Numbered from the stretch's first letter, positions 28,217 through 36,682 are shown. The stretch: 64,000 nt of DNA from Rhodobacter sp. (GCA_020637515.1 JACKKG010000001.1:930001-994000), one strand, 5' to 3'. The notes: generated by a model not told the origin, from the letters alone. A program made the numbers and translations.

Positions 28217-29128
28217 TCAGCCAGTTCGCAGCACTGCGCTGCGAAGCCCTTGATCCGGCGTGTTTTTGTCCAGGTCCAGACGCGCCATTGTCGCGGGCGT
28301 CGTGGCGGGTAACGGGCCGTCCGCGCCCTCGAAACGGGATCCGGCGAACGAATCGGCGGCCGGGCTCAACGCAGCATAGAGACGGTGGAACAGCGCGCGG
28401 GCGGCGTGACCGGGCCAGTCGGCGGGCAGGGCCTGGGGCGGCAGGCGGGGATCGCGCAACAAGGCGCCGCGCCAGACATGGACCAGCAGCAACCGCGCCG
28501 CCATCGCGTGGGCGCCGTCCCGGGTGCCATCCAGGGCGCCGATCCCTTCGAGCGGCGCGAACCGGGCGATCAGATCGCGATAAGCCTGGGCGTGGGGCGC
28601 CAGATCCCAGCCATGCGCGGCAAAGTCGGGCAACAGGTCCATCGCGCCGGCGGGCTCGGTGTCGAAGGCCAGCATCCCCTCGGGCACCGGCCCGCGCGCG
28701 GGTCCGACCGCCAGTTGCGGGCGCAGCCGGGCAAAGCCCTGTCGCTCCAACCGGGGCATCAGAGCCTCGGCATCGTCGGCGGGCAGATGCACGAAGCGCC
28801 AGCGCCAGGGCTCGGGCGGGCCATAGATCAGGCGGCCGGCGGCCTCGAACTCGGCCTGGGCACCGTCGGACAGACGGTAGAAACTGCGCCGCCCGCGCCG
28901 CCATCCCTCCAATTGTCCCGAGGCCACCAACCGCGACACGGCGGTCCGCACCAGGGTTTCGCTGATGCCCACCGCGGCGCAGGTTTCGATGATGGTGCCG
29001 ATCCAGACGGCGCCGCCCCGGGGCACCACCGCGTCGCCGTAGAGCGTGACGATGAACCCGGCCGCACGCAGCGGCAGGACCTGCACCAGGTCGGCGACGA
29101 TTTCGGACACAGAGGACGCATCGGACAT
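28217..29128 (-). CDS. paaX: PaaX-family transcriptional repressor
   Basis: Phenylacetyl-CoA-responsive repressor of paa genes. The 303-residue product has an N-terminal winged helix (LRAAGFIVTLYGDAVVPRGG, ISETLVRTAVSRLVASGQLEG, then RGRRSFYRLSD) and the PaaX C-terminal region with WRWRFVHLPADD and LLVHVWRGALLRDPRLPPQALPADWPG when read in parts. The ATG at 29128 is the first with family similarity; the very long open frame beyond it is antisense to the exporter gene. It lies upstream of the catabolic genes on the same strand and divergent from the EamA gene. Confidence 0.92.
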   Translation of the reverse strand: MSDASSVSEIVADLVQVLPLRAAGFIVTLYGDAVVPRGGAVWIGTIIETCAAVGISETLVRTAVSRLVASGQLEGWRRGRRSFYRLSDGAQAEFEAAGRLIYGPPEPWRWRFVHLPADDAEALMPRLERQGFARLRPQLAVGPARGPVPEGMLAFDTEPAGAMDLLPDFAAHGWDLAPHAQAYRDLIARFAPLEGIGALDGTRDGAHAMAARLLLVHVWRGALLRDPRLPPQALPADWPGHAARALFHRLYAALSPAADSFAGSRFEGADGPLPATTPATMARLDLDKNTPDQGLRSAVLRTG

Positions 29129-29142
29129 GCCCCATCCTCGAC

Positions 29143-29166
29143 CCTCGCGAGGGCTTGCGCAAGCCC
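29143..29166. promoter_or_regulatory. Overlapping perfect palindromes in the paaX / EamA divergent promoter
   Basis: CCTCGCGAGG (29143-29152) and the 16-bp GGGCTTGCGCAAGCCC (29151-29166) sit in the 60-bp gap between the divergent starts. They could be an operator for one or both genes or fold as a cruciform. The regulator is unknown. Confidence 0.4.
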
Positions 29167-29188
29167 GCGGCGCGTGCGACGGCGGGGC

Positions 29189-30097
29189 ATGACCAACCTC
29201 GCCACCCCCAGCCGCCCCACCCTGACCAACTGGATCGAGATCGCCGCGCTGGGCGTCATCTGGGGCGCCAGCTTCCTGTCGGTTCATGTCGCGCTGACGG
29301 GTTTCGGCCCGCTGACCGTGGCCGCCGGCCGTATCGGCATCGCCGCCGCCACGCTGGCGTTGCTGTGCGTGCTGCTGCGCCTTCCGCTGCCGTCCCTGCA
29401 CGCCGACCGGCGGGTCTGGCGGCACGCGCTGGGCATGGCGGTGTTCACCAACGTCCTGCCCTTTGCGGTGATCGCCTGGGCGCAACAGACGGTGCAGTCC
29501 AGCTTTGTCGGTATCACGATGGCGCTGGTGCCGCTGTTCACGTTGGTCATGGCCCATGTCGCCCTGCCCGGCGAGCGGTTGACCCTGCCGCGCATCGCCG
29601 GGGTGTTGCTGGGGCTGGTGGGCGTGGTGGTGCTGATCGGGCTGGACGGGTTGACGCTGACGGGCGAACCCTGGCACGCGCTGGCGCAATTGTCTTGCGT
29701 CGGCGTCACCGTCAGTTACGCGCTGGGGTCGATCGTGACGCGGCGCTGCCCGGCGGTTGACCCGGTTGCCTTTTCCACCGCATCGCTGCTGCTGGCCGCC
29801 GCGATGATCGTGCCCGTGGCCCTGGCGGTCGAGGGGGTGCCCCACGCACCCCCCGCCCCGGCGCTGTGGGCGCTGGCCTATCTGGGGCTGATGCCGACGG
29901 CCTTTGCCACGCTGATCCTGGTGCATGTGGTGCGCAGCGCGGGGCCGACCTTTCTGACGCAGACCAACTATCAGGTTCCGGTCTGGTCGGTTCTGTTCGG
30001 CACGCTTCTGCTGAGCGAGCCGCTGCCTCCGCAATTCCTGGCCGCGCTGGGGCTGATCCTGGCCGGGCTGGCCGTCAGCCGCATGGCGCGCCGCTGA
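29189..30097 (+). CDS. EamA/DMT-family transporter
   Basis: A 302-residue membrane protein with ten hydrophobic segments in two EamA repeats (the first starting IEIAALGVIWGASFLSVHVAL, the second LAQLSCVGVTVSYALGSIV). These are drug/metabolite-type exporters of amino acids, purines or similar compounds; the substrate is unknown. The motif PFAVIAWAQQ at the end of the third segment is typical. It is divergent from paaX with a 60-bp gap, so it may be co-regulated with phenylacetate catabolism. Confidence 0.88.
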   Translation: MTNLATPSRPTLTNWIEIAALGVIWGASFLSVHVALTGFGPLTVAAGRIGIAAATLALLCVLLRLPLPSLHADRRVWRHALGMAVFTNVLPFAVIAWAQQTVQSSFVGITMALVPLFTLVMAHVALPGERLTLPRIAGVLLGLVGVVVLIGLDGLTLTGEPWHALAQLSCVGVTVSYALGSIVTRRCPAVDPVAFSTASLLLAAAMIVPVALAVEGVPHAPPAPALWALAYLGLMPTAFATLILVHVVRSAGPTFLTQTNYQVPVWSVLFGTLLLSEPLPPQFLAALGLILAGLAVSRMARR

Positions 30098-30210
30098 GTT
30101 TCGCCGCGCTGCCGCGGAAATTTCATTTGTGCCGGGGGAGTGATGCCTGTATCAGCGCCGCGCGCGCTGGAATGCCGCTCTGACCCCTTTTGCCACCGGG
30201 AGGGCCCGAG

Positions 30211-31308
30211 ATGTTGCAGACCCCTTATTACCTGATCGACAAGGCGCGGCTGCTGCCGAACATGGAAAAGATCGCCTGGCTGCGCGAGCGGTCCGGGGCG
30301 AAATCGCTGCTGGCGCTGAAATGCTTCGCCACCTGGTCGGTCTTTGATTTCATGGCGCAGTATATGGACGGCACGACCAGTTCCTCGCTCTACGAGGTGC
30401 GTCTGGGGCGGGAAAAATTCGGCAAGGAAACGCACGCCTATTCCGTGGCCTACGCCGATCACGAGATCGACGAGGTGCTGGCGCATTCGGACAAGATCAT
30501 CTTCAACACCATCGGCCAGCTTTCCCGGTTCGACGCGAAAAGCGCGGGCGTGACGCGCGGGCTCAGGGTCAATCCGGGGGTTTCGACCTCGGATTTCGAC
30601 CTTGCCGATCCCGCGCGGCCCTTTTCGCGCCTGGGCGAGCATGACCCGGAAAAGATCGCGCAGGTGGCGGACAAGATCACCGGCTTCATGTTCCACAACA
30701 ACTGTGAGAACGCGGATTTCGACCGCTTCGACGCGATGCTGACGCTGATCGAGCAGCGGTTCGGCTTCCTGATCCGCGACATGGACTGGATCAGCCTGGG
30801 CGGCGGCATCCATTTCACCGGCGATGGCTATCCGCTGGACCGACTGGCCGACCGGCTGAAACGCTTTGCCGATAGCAACGGCGTGCAGGTCTACCTGGAA
30901 CCCGGCGAGGCCGCGATCACCAACGCGGCAACCCTCGAGGTGACGGTGCTGGACACGCTGCACAACGGCAAGAACCTGGCCATCGTGGACAGCTCGATCG
31001 AGGCGCATATGCTGGACCTGCTGATCTATCGCCAGTCGGCCAAGGTCAGCCCGAACGCCGGTCCCCATGACTGGATGGTCTGCGGCAAGTCCTGCCTGGC
31101 CGGCGACATCTTTGGCGAGTTCCACTTTGCCGAACCGCTGCAAGCCGGGGATCGCCTGTCGATCCAGGACGCGGCCGGTTACACGATGGTCAAGAAGAAC
31201 TGGTTCAATGGCGTGAAGATGCCGGCGATCGCGGTGCGCGAGCTGGACGGCAGCGTCCGGCTGGTTCGCGATTTCGGCTACGAGGATTTCGCGGCAGCCC
31301 TGTCGTGA
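30211..31308 (+). CDS. nspC: Carboxynorspermidine decarboxylase
   Basis: PLP-dependent fold-III decarboxylase giving norspermidine or, from carboxyspermidine, spermidine. The 365-residue product has the PLP lysine in LLALKCFATWSVF at about residue 38, the glycine-rich WISLGGGIHF and EPGEAAIT, and a C-terminal catalytic Cys in MVCGKSCLAGD. The ATG at 30211 follows GGGAGGG; an upstream TTG in frame is less likely. It lies 30 bp before carboxynorspermidine synthase, the standard pair in the alternative polyamine pathway. Confidence 0.93.
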   Translation: MLQTPYYLIDKARLLPNMEKIAWLRERSGAKSLLALKCFATWSVFDFMAQYMDGTTSSSLYEVRLGREKFGKETHAYSVAYADHEIDEVLAHSDKIIFNTIGQLSRFDAKSAGVTRGLRVNPGVSTSDFDLADPARPFSRLGEHDPEKIAQVADKITGFMFHNNCENADFDRFDAMLTLIEQRFGFLIRDMDWISLGGGIHFTGDGYPLDRLADRLKRFADSNGVQVYLEPGEAAITNAATLEVTVLDTLHNGKNLAIVDSSIEAHMLDLLIYRQSAKVSPNAGPHDWMVCGKSCLAGDIFGEFHFAEPLQAGDRLSIQDAAGYTMVKKNWFNGVKMPAIAVRELDGSVRLVRDFGYEDFAAALS

Positions 31309-31338
31309 ACGGTTGAAACCTGAGTCCCAAGGAGGTGC

Positions 31339-32586
31339 ATGGGCGAAATGAAACGCAATATCCTGATCATCGGAGCCGGGGGCGTTGCCCAGGTCGTCGC
31401 GCACAAGGCCGCGCAGAACAACGACATTCTGGGCGACATCCATATCGCCAGCCGGACCCTTTCCAAATGCGAGGCGATCCTGGCCTCGGTCCGTGAAAAG
31501 GGGGCGATGAAGGTGGATGGCGTGTTGCAGGCCCATGCCGTGAACGCCCGCGACACCGCCGCCGTCGCCGCGCTGATCCGCGAGACCGGCGCCGGGATCG
31601 TCATCAACGTCGCGCAGGCGTTCGTGAACATGCCGGTGCTGGACGCCTGCGTGGAAACCGGCGTCGCCTATCTGGACACCGCGATCCACGAGGAACCCGA
31701 CCAGATCTGCGAGGCGCCGCCGTGGTATGGAAACTACGAGTGGAAGCGAAAGGCCGCCTGCGCCGAAAAGCGGGTGACCGCGATCCTGGGCGTGGGCTTC
31801 GACCCGGGCGTGGTGAACGCCTATGCGCGCTTTGGCATCGACACCTGTGTGCCCGAGGTCGAATCGATCGACATCATCGATATCAACGCGGGCTCGCACG
31901 GGCGCTGGTTCTCGACCAACTTCGACCCCGAGATCAATTTCCGCGAGTTCACCGGCACGGTCTATTCCTGGCAGAACGGCGCCTGGCAGTCGAACACCAT
32001 GTTCGAGGTCGGCCACGAGTGGGACCTGCCCGTCGTCGGCAAGCAGAAAACCTACCTGACGGGCCATGACGAGGTGCATTCGCTGGCCACCCATTATCCG
32101 CAGGCCGACGTGCGCTTCTGGATGGGGTTCGGCGATCACTACATCAACGTCTTCACGGTGCTGAAGAACCTGGGCCTGCTGTCGGAAAAGCCCGTCACCA
32201 CCGCCGAGGGGCTCGAGGTGATCCCGCTCAAGGTGGTCAAGGCGGTGCTGCCCGATCCGGCCTCGTTGGCGCCGGACTATGTGGGCAAGACCTGTATCGG
32301 CACGCTGGTGAAGGGCACGAAGGACGGCAAACCGGCCGAAGTGCTGGTCTACAACATCGCCGACCACAAGGACGCCTATCTCGAGGTCGGCTCGCAGGGG
32401 ATCAGCTACACCGCCGGCGTGCCTCCGGTCGCGGCGGCGATGCTGATCGCGGATGGCACCTGGGACGTGGCCAGGATGGTCAACGTCGAGGAACTGGACC
32501 CCAGGCCGTTCTTCACGATCCTCGACCGGATCGGTCTGCCGACCCGCATCCGCGATACGGCCGGCGATCGCGCCTGGAACGCCTGA
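31339..32586 (+). CDS. Carboxynorspermidine synthase (saccharopine dehydrogenase family)
   Basis: NADPH-dependent enzyme (CANSDH, Lys1 type) condensing aspartate semialdehyde with a diamine (putrescine or diaminopropane) to the carboxy-polyamine used by NspC. The 415-residue product starts with the Rossmann motif ILIIGAGGVAQVVAHKAAQ and contains INVAQAFVNMPVLDACVETG and ILGVGFDPGVVNAYAR, diagnostic for this branch rather than lysine saccharopine enzymes. The strong RBS AAGGAGG precedes the ATG. Repeat copy C follows 8 bp after the stop. Confidence 0.93.
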   Translation: MGEMKRNILIIGAGGVAQVVAHKAAQNNDILGDIHIASRTLSKCEAILASVREKGAMKVDGVLQAHAVNARDTAAVAALIRETGAGIVINVAQAFVNMPVLDACVETGVAYLDTAIHEEPDQICEAPPWYGNYEWKRKAACAEKRVTAILGVGFDPGVVNAYARFGIDTCVPEVESIDIIDINAGSHGRWFSTNFDPEINFREFTGTVYSWQNGAWQSNTMFEVGHEWDLPVVGKQKTYLTGHDEVHSLATHYPQADVRFWMGFGDHYINVFTVLKNLGLLSEKPVTTAEGLEVIPLKVVKAVLPDPASLAPDYVGKTCIGTLVKGTKDGKPAEVLVYNIADHKDAYLEVGSQGISYTAGVPPVAAAMLIADGTWDVARMVNVEELDPRPFFTILDRIGLPTRIRDTAGDRAWNA

Positions 32587-32593
32587 CGGACAA

Positions 32594-32671
32594 AGGGGGG
32601 CTGTCTGCCCCCCTCTTCGCGTGCCGCGAATTCACCCCCCGAGGATATTTCCGGCACAAAGAAGGGGCGGG
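32594..32671 (+). repeat. Modular hairpin repeat, copy C (78 bp, inverted identical to copy A)
   Basis: Starts 8 nt after the carboxynorspermidine synthase stop on the plus strand with AGGGGGGC (loop TGTCT) GCCCCCCT. It continues with the TTCGCG..CGCGAA inner repeat and ends in GAGGATATTTCCGGCACAAA and GAAGGGGCGGG, 6 bp before the converging xthA stop. All 78 positions agree with the reverse complement of 14082-14159. Confidence 0.85.
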
Positions 32672-32677
32672 TTCGGG

Positions 32678-33466
32678 TCAGAGGTCGAACTGCGCCAACA
32701 CGGGGGCGTGGTCCGAGGGTTGGTCCCAGCCGCGGGCGGCGCGCAGGATGCGCGAGGCGTGCGCCGCGTTGGCGATGTCGGGGCTGGCCCAGATGTGATC
32801 CAGGCGGCGGCCCTTGTCGGCGGTGTCCCAGTCCTTTGCGCGGTAGGACCACCAAGAATACAGGAGCCCGTCAGGAATGTCCTGGCGGGTCACGTCGACC
32901 CAGCCCGCGGCGGTGCGGGTGTCCTCGAACAAGGCGACCTCGACCGGGGTGTGGCTGACGACCTTGAGAAGGGCCTTGTGGTTCCAGACGTCATCCGCGC
33001 GCGGGGCGATGTTCAGGTCGCCCACCAGGATCGCCTTTTCCGGTCGGTCGGCGCGGAAGCGATCGCGCATCTCGGCCATGAAATCCAGCTTGTGGCCGAA
33101 TTTCTCGTTCGCCTCGCGGTCGGGGATGTCGCCGCCGGCGGGCACATAGCAATTGTGGATCGTCACCCCATTGTCCAGCGTGGCCGCGACATGGCGCGCG
33201 TCGCCCTTGCCGACCCAGTCGATATGGCCCGCGTCCCTGAGCGGCAGGCGCGACAGGATGGCGACGCCGTTGTAGCCCTTTTGCCCGCGCGCGACCATGT
33301 GGCCGTAGCCAAGCGCGGCGAAATCCCCGAGCGGGATCTGATCCACCGGGCTCTTGCATTCCTGAAGGCAGAGCACGTCGGGCGCCTGTTCGGACAGGAA
33401 TTTTTGAACCAGCGGGCTACGCAAGCGGACGGAATTGATGTTCCAGGTGGCGAGGGTGAAGGGCAT
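32678..33466 (-). CDS. xthA: Exodeoxyribonuclease III
   Basis: AP endonuclease and 3'-5' exonuclease of base-excision repair. The 262-residue product carries the metal and catalytic motifs of the EEP superfamily: WNINSVRLR (Asn), LQECKSP (Glu), GYNGVAILSR, VGDLNIAP (Asp, Asn), RLDHIWASP and the terminal SDHAPVLA (Asp-His). The length is typical (E. coli 268). It is monocistronic and converges with the polyamine pair across repeat copy C. Confidence 0.95.
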   Translation of the reverse strand: MPFTLATWNINSVRLRSPLVQKFLSEQAPDVLCLQECKSPVDQIPLGDFAALGYGHMVARGQKGYNGVAILSRLPLRDAGHIDWVGKGDARHVAATLDNGVTIHNCYVPAGGDIPDREANEKFGHKLDFMAEMRDRFRADRPEKAILVGDLNIAPRADDVWNHKALLKVVSHTPVEVALFEDTRTAAGWVDVTRQDIPDGLLYSWWSYRAKDWDTADKGRRLDHIWASPDIANAAHASRILRAARGWDQPSDHAPVLAQFDL

Positions 33467-33544
33467 GGCGGGATCTCCTGACGCCGCAAAGACCTACACG
33501 CCGCCGACCTGTTTAGAAACCCGTTTCCTGCGCCCGAGGTGACC

Positions 33545-33988
33545 ATGCGCCCGATCCTGCCGTTGCTCGTATTCCTGATGCTTGCCCCTGCCGCCCGCGC
33601 CGAGGGGGTTCTTCTGACCCGCGCCGGCCGGACCGAGACCCTGCGCGTCGCCCCGCAGACGCTGGGCAACCGATCGTCGTGGGATGGCGACCCGGCGTCG
33701 CTGACCTTCGCCTTTGACGCGACGGGGCGCGACGGGGTCTACGGGCTGACCGTGTCGCTGAGCGGCGGGCGCGCGACCTCGGTGATCCTGTGGCTGCCCG
33801 AGGGTCGCTATCTGGCCATGGAGGCGCTGGAGACCCGGCTGTCGCCGGTGCAGATTGACGGCCCTGCGCTGCACGTTGCCGGACACACCGTCGCGCGCGA
33901 TGACGCCTTGCGGCTGGAATTCGACCTGGTGCTGCCGACGATTGATTTTGCGCCCACCCCGGGCCCCGGGCCCGACCCGCAGGACTGA
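33545..33988 (+). CDS. Small secreted protein of unknown function
   Basis: I do not recognise a family. The 147-residue product starts MRPILPLLVFLMLAPAARA, a clear signal peptide with cleavage after ARA. The mature part (about 128 residues) is rich in beta-type segments (GVYGLTVSLSGGRATSVILWLP, RLEFDLVLPTIDFAP) and ends in a Pro/Gly run. A GTG two codons upstream (33539) is another possible start. It is divergent from xthA and converges on the orphan response regulator, separated by a terminator. Confidence 0.6.
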   Translation: MRPILPLLVFLMLAPAARAEGVLLTRAGRTETLRVAPQTLGNRSSWDGDPASLTFAFDATGRDGVYGLTVSLSGGRATSVILWLPEGRYLAMEALETRLSPVQIDGPALHVAGHTVARDDALRLEFDLVLPTIDFAPTPGPGPDPQD

Positions 33989-33994
33989 AAAAAA

Positions 33995-34015
33995 GGCCGG
34001 GCGCGAAGCCCGGCC
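33995..34015 (-). terminator. Intrinsic terminator of the orphan OmpR-type regulator gene
   Basis: 8-bp stem GGCCGGGC / GCCCGGCC with a 5-nt loop, flanked on the plus strand by seven A residues (33988-33994), which give a U tract after the stem on the minus strand. It lies 126 nt past the regulator stop and 7 nt past the stop of the secreted-protein gene, so it may end both transcripts. Confidence 0.75.
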
Positions 34016-34141
34016 AAGTCCAACAGGGAGGAAGCGTGTCATGACCCCGACACGCGAGGGGAGGGACAGTGAGAAACGATTCTCACAAAACAGATAAGAA
34101 CTGGTAAACGCGGCAACAATAGGGCGCGCGGTGAAACAGTT

Positions 34142-34828
34142 TCACGGCACCAGCCGGTAGCCGCCCGGTTCCGTCACCAGAAGCCGCGCGTTCGAGGGGT
34201 CGGGCTCGATCTTCTGGCGCAGGCGGTAGATGTGCGTTTCCAGCGTGTGGGTCGTCACGCCCGCGTTGTAGCCCCAGACCTCGTGCAGCAGGACCTCGCG
34301 CGGGGCCAGGCCATCGGGCGCGCGATAGAGGAACTTCAGGATGTTCGTCTCTTTCTCGGTCAGGCGGATCTTGCGCTCGCGCGGGTCGACCAGCATCTTC
34401 TGCGCGGGCTTGAACTGATAGTCGCCCAACTGGAACACGGCATTTTCGGATTGTTCGTGCTGGCGCAACTGGGCGCGGATGCGGGCCAGCAGCACCGGGA
34501 ACTTGAACGGCTTGGTGATGTAGTCGTTCGCGCCCGAATCCAGGCCCAGGATCATGTCGGCGTCGGTATCCTGGCCGGTCAGCATCAGGATCGGGCACTT
34601 CACGCCCGATTTCCGCATCCGTTTGCACAGCTCGCGGCCGTCGGTGTCGGGCAGGCCGACGTCCAGGATGACCAGGTCGTATTGCTCCTCGCGCACGCGG
34701 TCCATCGCGGCCGCGCCGTCGCCGGCTTCGAAGGTGTCGAAATCCTCGGTCGCCACCAGTTGCTCGGCCAGGGCCTCGCGCAGGTCCTCGTCGTCATCGA
34801 CCAGCAGAATCTTGTTCAGTTTCGACAT
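34142..34828 (-). CDS. Orphan OmpR/PhoB-family response regulator
   Basis: Two-domain regulator of 228 residues. The receiver (1-120) has the acidic triad DDD at 11-13, Asp56 in VILDVGLPDTDG and Lys in YITKPFKFP. The winged-helix output (about 135-228) contains LTEKETNILKFLYRA and THTLETHIYRLRQKI, ending in EPGGYRLVP. No sensor kinase is adjacent. It is not CtrA (different N-terminus and no GcrA/CtrA-type neighbours) and differs from ChvI at 6.4 kb. Conserved as a single gene in Rhodobacterales as far as I recall, with role unknown to me. Confidence 0.88.
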   Translation of the reverse strand: MSKLNKILLVDDDEDLREALAEQLVATEDFDTFEAGDGAAAMDRVREEQYDLVILDVGLPDTDGRELCKRMRKSGVKCPILMLTGQDTDADMILGLDSGANDYITKPFKFPVLLARIRAQLRQHEQSENAVFQLGDYQFKPAQKMLVDPRERKIRLTEKETNILKFLYRAPDGLAPREVLLHEVWGYNAGVTTHTLETHIYRLRQKIEPDPSNARLLVTEPGGYRLVP

Positions 34829-34998
34829 GTCGGCGTCCTCGCACTCGGGCTTGTTCTGCGTCCAAGGTGTTGCGGCGGCGCGAAAGGTTCAAGAAACGGC
34901 GGAAAATCTCACGCGGACGTGTCGGGGGCGTGGGGAATGTTTCAATTTCGCCCGGGGTATCTTACATCCGGGGCGGAAATGTTTCAGCATGTTGGCCC
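34829..34998. promoter_or_regulatory. Divergent region between the OmpR-type regulator and ribA, with a structured stretch
   Basis: A 9-bp direct repeat AATGTTTCA at 34936-34944 and 34978-34986 brackets an imperfect inverted repeat (ATTTCGCCCGG ... CCGGGGCGGAAAT) upstream of ribA. The FMN riboswitch consensus was looked for and not found. Confidence 0.35.
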
Positions 34999-36078
34999 AT
35001 GTCGCTGTCGCCCAGTCCCCTCGAACGCCTGAATCGCGCCCGCGCGGACTTGCGCATCGGCTTGCCGGTGGTGCTGACCGCGGGCGCCCAGTCCGCCCTT
35101 GTCGCCGCCGCCGAGACCCTGGATGCGGACCGGCTGGCGACGATGCGCACGCTTGGGGCGCCGGTCCTGGCGATCACGGCGCATCGGGCGCAGACCCTCA
35201 AGGCGCGTGCCTACGACGGCGATCTGGCCCGGATACGGCTGCCCACCGAGGCCGATATCGCCTGGGTCGAGGCCCTGGCAGACCCCGCCGACGACCTGAC
35301 GCATCCCATGAAGGGCCCGCTGACCTCGGAACGCGACGGCGCCGCCGATCTGCACCGCGCGGCGATTCGCCTGGTGAAGTCGGCGCAGCTCCTGCCCGCC
35401 GCGCTGGTGGTCCAGACCGCCAAAGCTCCGGCCCTCGCCGCGTCGCACGGGCTGACGTCCCTGTCGGCCCAGGACACGCACAGCCCGCAAACGCGGCTCT
35501 CGTCGGTGATTGCGGCGCGGTTGCCAATGCGGCTGGCGGGCGCGGGACGGCTGCATGTTTTCCGCCCCGAGGACGGCGGCATCGAACATTACGCGATCGA
35601 GGTCGGCCGCCCGATGCGCGATGCGCCGGTGCTGGCCCGGCTGCATTCGGCCTGTTTCACCGGCGATGTTCTGGGATCGCTGAAATGCGACTGCGGTCCG
35701 CAGCTTCACGCCGCTCTGGTGGCCATGCATCAGGCCGGATCTGGCGTTCTGCTCTATCTGAACCAGGAGGGGCGCGGCATCGGCCTGGCCAACAAGATGC
35801 GCGCCTATTCGCTTCAGGATCAGGGGTTCGACACGGTCGAAGCCAACCACAGGCTGGGGTTCGAGGACGACGAACGCGATTTCCGTCTGGGGGCCGAACT
35901 GCTGCGCAAGCTGGGGTTCGGGGCGGTGCGGTTGCTGACCAACAATCCGCGCAAGGTCGCGATGCTGGAAAAGGGTGGCATCGCGGTGACCGAGCGGGTG
36001 CCGCTCAAGGTCGGTGAAACCGCCGAGAACGCGGCCTATCTGGCGACCAAGGCGGCGAAATCGGGGCATCTGTTGTGA
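34999..36078 (+). CDS. ribA: GTP cyclohydrolase II
   Basis: First step of riboflavin synthesis, GTP to 2,5-diamino-6-ribosylamino-pyrimidinone phosphate. The catalytic domain occupies about residues 170-359 with zinc ligands in HSACFTGDVLGSLKCDCG and the NQEGRGIGLANKMRAY motif. The 359-residue length is about 160 more than E. coli RibA. The N-terminal part (NRARADLRIGLPVVL and following) looks like a degenerate 3,4-dihydroxybutanone-phosphate synthase domain without its acidic metal site. The start ATG at 34999 was chosen from similarity. Its last codons overlap the next gene (GTGA). Confidence 0.92.
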   Translation: MSLSPSPLERLNRARADLRIGLPVVLTAGAQSALVAAAETLDADRLATMRTLGAPVLAITAHRAQTLKARAYDGDLARIRLPTEADIAWVEALADPADDLTHPMKGPLTSERDGAADLHRAAIRLVKSAQLLPAALVVQTAKAPALAASHGLTSLSAQDTHSPQTRLSSVIAARLPMRLAGAGRLHVFRPEDGGIEHYAIEVGRPMRDAPVLARLHSACFTGDVLGSLKCDCGPQLHAALVAMHQAGSGVLLYLNQEGRGIGLANKMRAYSLQDQGFDTVEANHRLGFEDDERDFRLGAELLRKLGFGAVRLLTNNPRKVAMLEKGGIAVTERVPLKVGETAENAAYLATKAAKSGHLL

Positions 36079-36578
36079 GCCCGGGCGACCTGGTGCTGAC
36101 GCCCACGGGGCTGCGCTTCCTGGGGCGCCGCTTTCCCTGCTCCATCGGCCGCGGCGGCGTTACCTTGCAAAAGCGCGAAGGCGACGGCGCCACCCCCGCG
36201 GGCGATCACCGGATCACCGGGATGCTCTACCGCCCCGACCGGCTGCCGGCGCGGGTGCTGCCGGGCTGGGCCCGCCCGATCGGCCTGCGCGACCTGTGGT
36301 GCGATGACCCCGCGCATCCGGCCTACAACCGCCCCGCGCGCGCGCCCCTCGCCGCCAGTCACGAGGTCCTGCGCCGCGCCGACCCGCTCTATGACCTGAT
36401 CCTGCTGACCGACTGGAACGCCGCGCCCCCGCAGCCGGGCCGGGGTTCGGCGATCTTTCTGCATCGCTGGCGTCGGACCGGGTATCCGACGGCGGGCTGC
36501 ATCGCCTTTGCCGCCGCAGATCTTCTGTGGATCGCCCGCCGCATCGCCCCGGGCGCGGGACTTTTCGTCCGGGGCTAG
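36075..36578 (+). CDS. L,D-transpeptidase (YkuD-like) family protein
   Basis: A 167-residue protein with the short YkuD-type catalytic region: FLHRWRRTGYPTAGCIAF gives the His and the nucleophilic Cys in a TAGCIA context, and KREGDGATPAGDHRITGMLYRP is the conserved first half. Such proteins cross-link or modify peptidoglycan, but no signal peptide is seen, so export is unclear. The GTG start at 36075 overlaps the ribA stop by 4 bp, implying coupling. It ends 9-10 bp before repeat copy D. Confidence 0.82.
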   Translation: MSPGDLVLTPTGLRFLGRRFPCSIGRGGVTLQKREGDGATPAGDHRITGMLYRPDRLPARVLPGWARPIGLRDLWCDDPAHPAYNRPARAPLAASHEVLRRADPLYDLILLTDWNAAPPQPGRGSAIFLHRWRRTGYPTAGCIAFAAADLLWIARRIAPGAGLFVRG

Positions 36579-36587
36579 CGCGTGCTG

Positions 36588-36680
36588 TTGCCCTTCTTTG
36601 TGCCGGAAATATCCTCGGGGGTATCCAAAGGGGGTGGAAAACCCCCTTTGGCGGGGGGTGCGGGGGGCTGGCCCCCCGCT
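36588..36680 (-). repeat. Modular hairpin repeat, copy D (two hairpins plus core)
   Basis: Read on the minus strand it starts 3 nt after the aminotransferase stop: hairpin GCGGGGGG (loop CCAG) CCCCCCGC at 36679-36660, then the hairpin with 10-bp arms CCAAAGGGGG / CCCCCTTTGG at 36651-36625, then the core ACCCCCGAGGATATTTCCGG and CACAAAGAAGGG. Positions 36591-36651 are identical to 20189-20249. Confidence 0.85.
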
Positions 36681-36682
36681 GC

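Noticed and set aside
34142..34828. Orphan OmpR-type regulator as CtrA
   Set aside because: The N-terminus and output domain do not match CtrA, and typical ctrA neighbours are absent.
34829..34998. FMN riboswitch upstream of ribA
   Set aside because: No RFN-element blocks could be found; only a direct repeat and imperfect pairing are present.
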